Source: Chloroflexota bacterium (GTDB lineage Bacteria; Chloroflexota; Dehalococcoidia; Lucifugimonadales; Lucifugimonadaceae). From it: 6,410 bases of DNA. A program made the translations under genes and the position numbers. Position 1 is the first letter of the stretch. Every line of letters begins with the position of its first letter. The notes beneath the pieces were generated by a model. It was not told the origin of the DNA, did not search any database, and saw nothing but the letters and a program-made list of their open reading frames with translations. Shown here piece by piece: positions 1 through 6,410 of this stretch. The stretch covers positions 42,636-49,045 of the forward strand of contig NZTZ01000015.1 of NCBI GenBank assembly GCA_002703265.1, given 5' to 3'.

Positions 1-417
1 GAAAGTAATCTGCCTGTTATAGGTGTTATAGTTGATATAGAAAAAAATAAGGGTAGAGGAGCTGTGATGGGGGATGGAATGGCATTGAAGCACAAAGCTT
101 TAGGTGCAGTTGGTGTTATAAACGGTGGTTCAATCAGAGATTTACCTGGAATTGCAGCAGCAGAAATGCCTGTTTGGGCTACAGGAAGAGTTCCAGGTCA
201 TGGTCCATTTAATCTCATAGAAACACAAACAGATGTTGAAGTTGGAGACTTAGTTATCAAACCAGGTGATTTGATTATTGGAGATTCTGACGGAATCACT
301 AGAATACCTATGGATTTAGCAGAACTAACCCTAAAAAAATGTAAAGAAGTTAGAGAATTTGAAACTAAAATTTTTGAAGAATTGAAAAAAAAAATTTCAA
401 GTATGAAGGAAAAGTAG
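1..417 (+). CDS. RraA / HMG-aldolase-like family protein (C-terminal part, 5' end outside window)
   Basis: The frame is open from the first base, so only the last 138 residues are seen; the family is usually a little over 200 residues. The GTG/ATG codons at 64-69 lie inside the conserved fold and are not the start. Visible residues are D25 in a GDG turn, then exactly 20 residues, then R46-D47 followed by LPG: the D-x20-R-D arrangement that in this family positions a divalent metal and a pyruvate-type substrate. Further on come PVWATG (residues 58-63), VGDLVIKPGDLIIGD and DGITRIP, typical of the C-terminal half. Family members include 4-hydroxy-4-methyl-2-oxoglutarate aldolases, oxaloacetate decarboxylases and E. 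coli RraA, an RNase E inhibitor; members are often misnamed menaquinone methyltransferases. The intact metal motif suggests an enzyme (inference), but the substrate cannot be read. The protein ends in a Lys/Glu-rich helix, encoded partly by an A10 run (385-394). The gene is convergent with valS. Confidence 0.88.
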   Translation, partial: ESNLPVIGVIVDIEKNKGRGAVMGDGMALKHKALGAVGVINGGSIRDLPGIAAAEMPVWATGRVPGHGPFNLIETQTDVEVGDLVIKPGDLIIGDSDGITRIPMDLAELTLKKCKEVREFETKIFEELKKKISSMKEK

Positions 418-445
418 GCTACAGATCTTTATAAATCATCAGCCT
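416..445. terminator. weak dyad between convergent gene ends, possible terminator
   Basis: AGGCT at 416-420 can pair with AGCCT at 441-445, with a few extra GAT/ATC pairs possible inside, across a loop of about 20 bases. The stem overlaps the stop codon of the plus-strand gene and the last codons of valS. On the minus strand it is followed by a short T4 run (valS direction); on the plus strand there is no T tract. It is the only candidate terminator in the 11-base gap, but the stem is short and the loop large, so this is a weak call. Confidence 0.2.
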
Positions 446-3074
446 TAATCAATATATCAACTTTTATTTCTTCTTCATTTATATCTTCTTTTTCAAAATC
501 AAAACAATTAGAAGCGTTACTAAAGTCATCTGATATTAATTCAAGTATTTCAAAGTTTTTTGAATTAGTAGAAATTCTCATTTTTTGAACCGGTTTACCT
601 AAACCAATTCCCTCAGATGTTTTTGATTGCCTTACAGATCTTATTGCTTTTATTGCAATTTCTAAAGAATTTTGAAATTTAGATTTTTTATATTTACTAA
701 ATTCTTCTTCTGTTGGCCAGTTAGATTCATGAATCGAAACAGTATTATATTCTTCAGAAAAACACCATGACCAAATTTCATCAGTAATTGTAGGCATTAC
801 AGGAGAAAGAAGCCTTAAGATTACAGACAAGCCTAATCTTAAACACGATACAGCAGAAGCTTTATCATTATCTTGGGAGTTAAATACTCTTTTTTTAACT
901 AATTCTAGATAGTTATCTGTAAAAGTATTCCAAAAAAACTCTTCAGTAATTTGTAATCCTTGGGCGAATTGATATCTGTTGTAATGTTCAGTAACAGTAT
1001 CAACTAGTTTAGATAATTCTCCCATAAATGAGGAATCTAATTCTGTGAGTTCATAGGTGTGATAAGATTCATGAGATAGTACAAATTTTGCTGCATTATA
1101 TAATTTTGTGACTAGTTTATTTCCAATTACAAAAACATTTTCATCATAAGTTGTATCAGTTCCTAGTCTTGCAGATGATGCCCAGTATCTTACGGCGTCA
1201 GATCCATATTGTTCGATCGTATCAATTGGAGTTATTACATTACCTTTAGATTTACTCATTTTTTTTCTATCAGGATCTAATATCCAACCTGATATTATTA
1301 CATTTTTCCATGGTATGGAATTATTATGTAATAATGATTTTACTATCGTGTAAAAAGCCCAAGTTCTGATTATTTCATGACTTTGAGGTCGTATATCCAT
1401 TGGAAACATAGATTTCATTTCATCATTTTCTTGTCCCCATTTTGCAACAATCTGCGGAGTTAATGATGAAGTAAACCAAGTGTCAAAAACATCTTTTTCA
1501 CCAATAAATCCATTAGGGGCACCCCTATCATTTTCGTTATATCCTTTAGGACTATCAATTTCTGGATCGATTGGCAGAACTTCTTTTTCAGGAACTATTA
1601 TCTCATCAAAAATAGGATTCCCCATTGAATCTAGTTTGTACCAAATTGGTATAGGGACTCCAAAAAATCTTTGTCTGCTAATACACCAATCAATTGATAA
1701 ATTTTCTGTCCAATTTTCATATCTTTTGGACATATATTCAGGATGCCATTTGATTTCTTTTCCTGCATTCAAAAGTTTTTCTTTTTTATCTATTATCTTT
1801 ACAAACCATTGCCTAGAAGAAATATACTCAATAGGAGATTCTCCTTTCTCATAAAAACGAACTGGATGTTTTATTTTTTTAGGCTCCCTAATTAAAGCAG
1901 GATTATTATTATTAGAATTTATAGGATCTTTAAGTAAATCAATTATTATATTTTTTGTTTGGGAAAGGTTTTTCCCATGAATACTTTGGATATTTTTATT
2001 CGCAAGATTTTGATTTTCAGATTGCCAAACTGAATTTTTATCACTATTATCAAAGTTTATTTGATCAACAATTCCATCTTGGGAAAAGAGTTGCCTTAGT
2101 GGAAGAGAATTTTCTCTCCACCATACAACATCAGTCTGATCTCCAAATGTACATACCATTAATATTCCAGTCCCTTTTTCTATATCCACCAATTCACTTG
2201 GAAAAATAGGGACTGGTGCAAAAAAAACTGGAGATACAGCTTTTTTACCAAATAAATGTTTATATCTTTTATCATCAGGATGAGCAGTAATACCTACACA
2301 AGAAGCGAGTAATTCTGGTCTAGTTGTAGAGATTATAATTTCTTCATCTGAATCCTTAACACCAAAGCTAATATCATGATAAGCACCATCTATTTCTCTA
2401 TCTTCAATCTCAGCTTGAGCCACTGCTGTTTGAAAATCTATATCCCACATCGTTGGTGATTCAGATTGATATATCATATTCTTTTCAAATAAATCTAAAA
2501 AAGATAACTGAGCTATCGATCTAGATCTATTATCTATAGTTGAATACTCATCCTGCCAATCTATTGAATATCCCATTTTTCTGAACAAATCTTTAAATAC
2601 TACCTCGTCCTTTTCAGTAACTATCTGACACATTTCAATAAAGTTTTTTCTGTTTATAACTAAAGGTTCGTCATTTGACAAACCTCTAATTTTTTTCTCT
2701 TTTTCAACAATAAGGTTTTCTATGTATGGGATGTCATTATCTATTCTTACACCAAATATATTTTGGACTCTTCTTTCTGTAGGCAATCCATTGTCATCCC
2801 AACCCATTGGATAAACGACATTATAATTATTCATACGCTTAAATCGCGCTATAATATCTTGATGAGTATATGAAAAGATATGACCTACGTGTAAAGAACC
2901 TGAAACTGTAGGAGGTGGGGAATCAATTATAAAAGAATTTTTTCTTTCATGGTTTTTTTCCCTATCATATATTTTATTTTGATCCCATAATTCTCTCCAG
3001 ATTTTTTCTTTTTCAATAAAATCAAATCTTTTAGGAAGACTTTTAGGGTCTACTGTCTTAAATTTTTCAGAAAT
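429..3074 (-). CDS. valS: Valyl-tRNA synthetase (ValRS), type 2, with a probable ATT start codon
   Basis: This cytoplasmic class Ia synthetase charges tRNA-Val with valine using ATP. Numbering from the ATT at 3074-3072 gives 881 residues. The PPP turn (53-55) leads to the ATP-binding signature HVGH (62-65). It is followed by the GWDDNGLPTE block (91-100), typical of type 2 ValRS; E. coli-like enzymes have DHAG. The CP1 editing domain spans roughly 230-420 and carries STTRPELL (249-256). The catalytic core resumes with DWCISRQRFFGVPIPIW (462-478), DVFDTWFTSS (528-537) and KMSKS (605-609). The helical anticodon-binding domain runs from about 680 to 810. The long C-terminal coiled coil of E. coli ValRS is not evident. 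The first ATG in frame (2834) would remove HVGH and cannot be the true start. No ATG, GTG, TTG or CTG lies between the in-frame stop TAA (3092-3090) and that ATG. ATT follows GGAGGT by six bases and shares one base with the preceding gene's stop. Identity is very sure; the start is likely but unproven. Confidence 0.95.
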   Translation of the reverse strand: MSEKFKTVDPKSLPKRFDFIEKEKIWRELWDQNKIYDREKNHERKNSFIIDSPPPTVSGSLHVGHIFSYTHQDIIARFKRMNNYNVVYPMGWDDNGLPTERRVQNIFGVRIDNDIPYIENLIVEKEKKIRGLSNDEPLVINRKNFIEMCQIVTEKDEVVFKDLFRKMGYSIDWQDEYSTIDNRSRSIAQLSFLDLFEKNMIYQSESPTMWDIDFQTAVAQAEIEDREIDGAYHDISFGVKDSDEEIIISTTRPELLASCVGITAHPDDKRYKHLFGKKAVSPVFFAPVPIFPSELVDIEKGTGILMVCTFGDQTDVVWWRENSLPLRQLFSQDGIVDQINFDNSDKNSVWQSENQNLANKNIQSIHGKNLSQTKNIIIDLLKDPINSNNNNPALIREPKKIKHPVRFYEKGESPIEYISSRQWFVKIIDKKEKLLNAGKEIKWHPEYMSKRYENWTENLSIDWCISRQRFFGVPIPIWYKLDSMGNPIFDEIIVPEKEVLPIDPEIDSPKGYNENDRGAPNGFIGEKDVFDTWFTSSLTPQIVAKWGQENDEMKSMFPMDIRPQSHEIIRTWAFYTIVKSLLHNNSIPWKNVIISGWILDPDRKKMSKSKGNVITPIDTIEQYGSDAVRYWASSARLGTDTTYDENVFVIGNKLVTKLYNAAKFVLSHESYHTYELTELDSSFMGELSKLVDTVTEHYNRYQFAQGLQITEEFFWNTFTDNYLELVKKRVFNSQDNDKASAVSCLRLGLSVILRLLSPVMPTITDEIWSWCFSEEYNTVSIHESNWPTEEEFSKYKKSKFQNSLEIAIKAIRSVRQSKTSEGIGLGKPVQKMRISTNSKNFEILELISDDFSNASNCFDFEKEDINEEEIKVDILIKADDL

Positions 3075-3781
3075 TAGAGTACCTCCAAATTATTTTTTTT
3101 TCGTTTAGTATTTAAGTTTCTTTTATAGTTGATCCTTCTATTTTCAGATTCTAAAAGATTATACAAAAAAGTAGTTCCTTTCTTGGTATCTGAAGCTAAT
3201 TTAGAAGGGTCAGAATTTTCAATTCTTTTCTTAAAACACCAATAAGTAAAATTTTCAAATTCAACTTCAGAAAGTTTTATTCTATCAAAACTAAATTCAG
3301 TTAAAAATTCGTTCATCAAATCATCATACTCTAAATTATATATCTTTGAATAAACTTCTTCAGGTTGATACCTTACAAAATTTCCATATGAAATTTGTTT
3401 TTTTAATAATTCTTGTTCTACATATGATATGAGACATCTTTCTATGGTAATTCCATAGAAATACGATAAATATGCATTATATTTTTCAAATCCAATTAAG
3501 TTCTTGAATTTTTCTTCTGAAAAAGTTGCATAAAGATGAGGAGTCATGAGCCATTCAATAATTAAGTTTTGTAAATTATTTTCTAAATTTAGATATTCAA
3601 CTATTCTGATTGCTAATCTTTTCCAATTAAAAGCTTCCCTCATAATTAAATAATCATAATTATTATTGTTGTTAATTTTCCAAGCACCAATAATGTAGAG
3701 TATTTTTTCTTTGAAATTACTTTTTGTGATATCAGATGAAGCTTCAATAAAAAATTTTTCTTCTTGATTAAAAGCTTTCAT
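3074..3781 (-). CDS. Hypothetical protein between secA and valS (235 aa)
   Basis: I do not recognise this protein. It starts at ATG 3781-3779, two bases after the secA stop, with a weak purine-rich AGAAGA just upstream inside secA. It ends in a TAA that overlaps the valS ATT by one base. It appears soluble and mostly helical, with no signal peptide, membrane segment or obvious catalytic motif. Residues 1-120 are rich in aromatic and hydrophobic amino acids, with an Asn run at 37-41 encoded by AAC/AAT repeats, a WLMTPHLYATF segment (77-87) and a Tyr-rich stretch near 101-109. Residues 140-190 are acidic (several Glu/Asp) and contain TYWCFKKR (179-186). The end is strongly basic (RRINYKRNLNTKRKKNN, 215-231), which could bind nucleic acid or a phosphate-rich partner, but that is only a guess. 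Base composition matches the neighbours and the packing argues for co-transcription with secA and valS, so it is probably a real, expressed gene of unknown function. Confidence 0.8.
   Translation of the reverse strand: MKAFNQEEKFFIEASSDITKSNFKEKILYIIGAWKINNNNNYDYLIMREAFNWKRLAIRIVEYLNLENNLQNLIIEWLMTPHLYATFSEEKFKNLIGFEKYNAYLSYFYGITIERCLISYVEQELLKKQISYGNFVRYQPEEVYSKIYNLEYDDLMNEFLTEFSFDRIKLSEVEFENFTYWCFKKRIENSDPSKLASDTKKGTTFLYNLLESENRRINYKRNLNTKRKKNNLEVL
3081..3086 (-). promoter_or_regulatory. Shine-Dalgarno site GGAGGT for valS
   Basis: Read on the minus strand, GGAGGT is a six-base match to the anti-Shine-Dalgarno sequence. It is followed by the six-base spacer ACTCTA and then ATT, which is ideal spacing for initiation at 3074. 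It lies within the last codons of the upstream gene (Glu-Val-Leu-stop). It is the only consensus site among the genes whose starts are visible; secA and the middle gene have weak or no such sites. It therefore decides the valS start and may compensate for a poor start codon. Confidence 0.8.
3093..3101 (-). repeat. A9 homopolymer run near the 3' end of the hypothetical gene
   Basis: Nine consecutive A residues (minus strand) encode part of the Lys/Asn-rich tail of the middle gene, just upstream of the valS Shine-Dalgarno site. Such runs are prone to polymerase slippage and to sequencing indels. A frame change here would alter only the last few residues of the upstream protein. It could not fuse that protein to ValRS, because the valS frame has a TAA immediately after the run (3092-3090). 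Confidence 0.85.
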
Positions 3782-3783
3782 AT

Positions 3784-6372
3784 TTATCTTCTTTTTTTAG
3801 AATTTTTTCTATTAATTCTTTCTAGCCTTCTTCTTTCTTGTCTAGAAAGATTTTCGTTAGATCCACCAACGCTATTTGATGCTAACTCCATATTCTTTTT
3901 TGTATCTTCAAAGTTACTTTTTTGTTCCTTATAAACTCTGTCATTAGTTTTTTGGATATTACTTACTCTTATAGCATCGCTAGCTATTTGAGATTTAATT
4001 TGAGTCATCAAAAGTGAAAACATATCAAACCCCATTTTCTTGTACTGAATCAAAGGATTTCTTTGACCTATTGCTTCAAGTCCTATTGATTGCCTCATAT
4101 TATCCATCATAGTCAAATGTTCAACCCACTTAGAATCTATTGCATGTATAAAAATCTGGCTATCCAATTTATTAGATAATTCTTCTGAAAGACTTTCTTT
4201 TCTGTATAAATAAATACTTTCAGCTTTTCTCAATAGATTATCTTTATTAAATTCACCTGAATCAGATAATTCATTTATATTATTCTCAGGAAAATAATTT
4301 CGTAAAAAGGCTATTTTATTTATATCGTTTTCGTAATTTTCATCTAAATTTATAAAATAATCAGACATTTCAGACTCAATATAATCAAAAATTTCTTGAC
4401 TTAAGTCCTCCGAAAATAAAGCTTTCGATCTCAATTTATATATAACATCTCTTTGTGTATTCATGACATCATCATAGTCTACTAATGTTTTTCTTATTTC
4501 AAAATGGTATGCTTCTACCTTAGATTGAGCAGATTCTATTGATCGAGAGATCATTTTATTTTCTACAGCTTCATTCTCATCCCAATTAAACATGCTCATT
4601 GCAGATTTTATTCTATCTCCACCAAATCTCCTCACAAGGCTATCTTCTGTAGATATAAAAAATTGAGTTGTTCCAGGATCACCTTGTCTTCCAGATCTTC
4701 CTCTTAACTGATTATCTATTCTTCTAGATTCATGACGTTCAGTTCCAATTACATACAAACCACCATAATCTAAAACTTTTCTGTTATTTGCTTCCCATTC
4801 TTTTGAATCAGAATAGTTTTCAGGATTTCCACCCAAAATGATATCTGTCCCTCTTCCTGCCATATTTGTCGAAACTGTAATAGAAAAAGGTGCACCAGCT
4901 TGAGAAATGATTTTTGCTTCAGATTCATGTTGTTTTGCATTTAATACATTACATTTTAATCCTTCTGACTTTAGAAGTTTTGATAAAAATTCTGATTTTT
5001 CAATCGTAGTAGTACCTACAAGAATAGGAGTCCCTTTCAAGTTTAATTCTTTTATTTTTTCTGTCACTGCTCTCCATTTAGCTTCCTCAGTCATATAGAT
5101 CTGGTCAGCTAAATCATCTCTAAGAGATAATTTGTTTGTTGGAATTTCTAAAACATCTAAATTATAAATCTTTTGAAATTCTTCAGCTTCTGTAGCAGCA
5201 GTTCCTGTCATGCCAGATAATTTGTTATATAGCCTAAAATAATTTTGTAATGTTATCGTAGCGTATGTGACAGATTCTCTTCGTATTGTCACTGATTCTT
5301 TTGATTCTATTGCTTGATGAAGTCCATCAGAGTACCTTCTTCCTTCCATTAATCTTCCTGTAAATTCATCTACTATGATAATTTCAGAATCTCTGACTAC
5401 ATATTGATCATTTTTGATATAAAAATTTTCAGCTTTGATTGCATTTTCCAGTAAATGAGAATAAATTTGATTCTCTTCAGCATAAAGATTATCTATTTTT
5501 AAGTTTTTCTCTACTTTATCTATTCCAACTTCAGTAAGAGCAATTGATTGTCTTTTTGCATCAACTTGATAATCATCTTCTAATTTCAATTTTGAAGCTA
5601 TTTTAGAGAATTTTTTATAGTCTTGAGATTTGTCAGGTGCAGGCCCTGAAATTATCAATGGAGTCCTTGCTTCATCTATCAGAATATTATCAACCTCATC
5701 AACAATTGCAAAATCAAGTTCTCTTTGCACTTTTTCTTTAGATTCTTGAGCCATATTATCTCTAAGATAATCAAAACCAAACTCGTTATTTGTTCCGTAA
5801 ACAATATCAGATTTATATACTTCAGGTCTGGCTGAATCCTTTAAATTCAAATTACCATCAGAATCTTCTTTAAGAATAAAAGATCCATTGTTTTGAATAC
5901 ACCCAACACTTAAACCTAAAAAATTATAAATTTTTCCCATCCAAACTGAGTCCCTTTTAGCAAGATAATCATTGACTGTAACTACATGAACCGTCCCTCC
6001 TGAAAGAGTATTTAAATAAGCAGGTAAAGTGGCAACTAAAGTCTTACCCTCACCAGTTCTCATCTCAGCAATTTTACCTTGATGTAAGGCTACACCTCCT
6101 ATTAACTGAACGTTAAAGTGTCTTTCATTTCTTGTTCGTTTGGCAGCCTCTCTGACTAAAGCAAAAGCTTCAGGAAGTAACTCGTCTAATGTTTTTCCAT
6201 CTTTTATCTGATTTTTAAATTCATTAGTTTTCTTTGGAAAGTCTTCGTCATTTAAATTTTTTAACTCATCCTCATTTAAGTTTATTTTTTCAACAATTTT
6301 ACCAATTCTATCTAGTTCTTTTTGATTACTAGATTTGATAAATTTTGTTATTAAATTTAATGGGTTAAACAT
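3784..6372 (-). CDS. secA: Preprotein translocase ATPase SecA
   Basis: SecA is the cytoplasmic and membrane-associated motor that pushes unfolded preproteins through the SecYEG channel using ATP. The 862-residue protein is full length for the family and begins with a usual SecA N-terminus (ATG 6372-6370). In order: Walker A MRTGEGKT (104-111); the DYLAKRD block (135-141); YGTNNEFGFDYLRDNM (192-207); Walker B DEVD (225-228) followed by ILIDEARTPLIISG; a preprotein cross-linking region, roughly 235-365, with GRLMEGRRYSDGLHQAIE at 339-356; SGMTGTA (386-392); then motor domain 2 with VGTTTIEKSE (452-461), TNMAGRGTDI (502-511) and the arginine-finger segment QLRGRSGRQGDPG (555-567). The helical scaffold and wing follow, including WVEHLTMMDNMRQSIGLEAI (749-768). 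The usual C-terminal zinc-binding Cys motif is absent; the protein ends in an Arg/Lys-rich tail (SRQERRRLERINRK, then KKRR). No clear Shine-Dalgarno site precedes the start. It appears to be the first gene of the visible operon. Confidence 0.98.
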   Translation of the reverse strand: MFNPLNLITKFIKSSNQKELDRIGKIVEKINLNEDELKNLNDEDFPKKTNEFKNQIKDGKTLDELLPEAFALVREAAKRTRNERHFNVQLIGGVALHQGKIAEMRTGEGKTLVATLPAYLNTLSGGTVHVVTVNDYLAKRDSVWMGKIYNFLGLSVGCIQNNGSFILKEDSDGNLNLKDSARPEVYKSDIVYGTNNEFGFDYLRDNMAQESKEKVQRELDFAIVDEVDNILIDEARTPLIISGPAPDKSQDYKKFSKIASKLKLEDDYQVDAKRQSIALTEVGIDKVEKNLKIDNLYAEENQIYSHLLENAIKAENFYIKNDQYVVRDSEIIIVDEFTGRLMEGRRYSDGLHQAIESKESVTIRRESVTYATITLQNYFRLYNKLSGMTGTAATEAEEFQKIYNLDVLEIPTNKLSLRDDLADQIYMTEEAKWRAVTEKIKELNLKGTPILVGTTTIEKSEFLSKLLKSEGLKCNVLNAKQHESEAKIISQAGAPFSITVSTNMAGRGTDIILGGNPENYSDSKEWEANNRKVLDYGGLYVIGTERHESRRIDNQLRGRSGRQGDPGTTQFFISTEDSLVRRFGGDRIKSAMSMFNWDENEAVENKMISRSIESAQSKVEAYHFEIRKTLVDYDDVMNTQRDVIYKLRSKALFSEDLSQEIFDYIESEMSDYFINLDENYENDINKIAFLRNYFPENNINELSDSGEFNKDNLLRKAESIYLYRKESLSEELSNKLDSQIFIHAIDSKWVEHLTMMDNMRQSIGLEAIGQRNPLIQYKKMGFDMFSLLMTQIKSQIASDAIRVSNIQKTNDRVYKEQKSNFEDTKKNMELASNSVGGSNENLSRQERRRLERINRKNSKKRR

Positions 6373-6410
6373 GACTATTTGATTTATTCTTTACTTATAT
6401 TGTTTAATAT

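Noticed and set aside
1480..1854. Plus-strand open frame opposite valS (124 codons)
   Set aside because: It lies wholly antisense to a strongly conserved part of ValRS (editing domain to the DVFDTWF block), and its protein is a low-complexity Ser/Ile/Phe-rich reading of the opposite strand.
1955..2209. Plus-strand open frame opposite the ValRS editing domain (84 codons)
   Set aside because: Antisense shadow of valS with no recognisable motif and no ribosome-binding site that I can see.
429..2834. valS starting at the first ATG, giving an 801-residue protein
   Set aside because: This start removes the PPP and HVGH motifs needed for ATP binding, although both are present in the same frame just upstream with no stop between.
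3087..3104. Frameshift fusion of the hypothetical protein to ValRS through the A9 run
   Set aside because: The valS reading frame has a TAA at 3092-3090 immediately after the run, so slippage into that frame would terminate at once.
4907..5098. Plus-strand open frame opposite secA (63 codons)
   Set aside because: Antisense to the second motor domain of SecA, short and without any supporting signal.
6394..6399. TATAAG on the minus strand as a -10 box for secA
   Set aside because: In such A+T-rich sequence a TATA-like hexamer is expected by chance, and any -35 element would lie outside the window, so it cannot be supported.

Overview
The window is A+T-rich and compact. It holds the 3' end of one plus-strand gene and, facing it, three closely packed minus-strand genes that look like one operon, read right to left: secA, then an unrecognised 235-residue gene, then a valyl-tRNA synthetase gene (valS). 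Nearly every base is coding. There are no tRNA or rRNA genes, insertion sequences, CRISPR arrays or phage genes, so this looks like ordinary chromosome of a streamlined bacterium. The SecA motifs are bacterial. The synthetase is the 'DDNG' (type 2) form of ValRS rather than the E. coli-like 'DHAG' form. The combination of a low-GC compact genome, an RraA-family protein and this style of SecA would fit an uncultured marine lineage such as the SAR202-type Chloroflexota. That is a guess from memory of the families, not a demonstrated placement.

Layout: 1-417 (+) is the C-terminal 138 residues of an RraA/HMG-aldolase-like protein. An 11-base gap at 418-428 separates two convergent genes and contains part of a weak dyad. 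429-3074 (-) is valS, 881 residues if it starts at an ATT codon. 3074-3781 (-) is the hypothetical gene, and 3784-6372 (-) is secA, essentially full length. 6373-6410 is A+T-rich sequence upstream of secA with no clear Shine-Dalgarno sequence and no promoter I can defend.

The most notable point is the start of valS. The first ATG in the frame (2834-2832) would remove the class I signature HVGH and all of the sequence before it. The 80 codons upstream of that ATG are clearly ValRS, yet they contain no ATG, GTG, TTG or CTG. They run back to an ATT at 3074-3072 that follows a perfect GGAGGT at 3086-3081 and overlaps the stop codon of the preceding gene as TAATT, where TAATG would be usual. Either valS starts at a rare AUU codon, possibly coupled to translation of the upstream gene, or one base is wrong in this sequence. 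Automatic annotation would probably truncate the gene.

Functionally, secA (protein export) and valS (aminoacylation) are housekeeping genes. The small gene between them is read in the same direction, with 2-base and overlapping junctions, so it is probably co-expressed, but nothing in its sequence tells me its function. I see no evidence of a new defence, mobile or biosynthetic system here.
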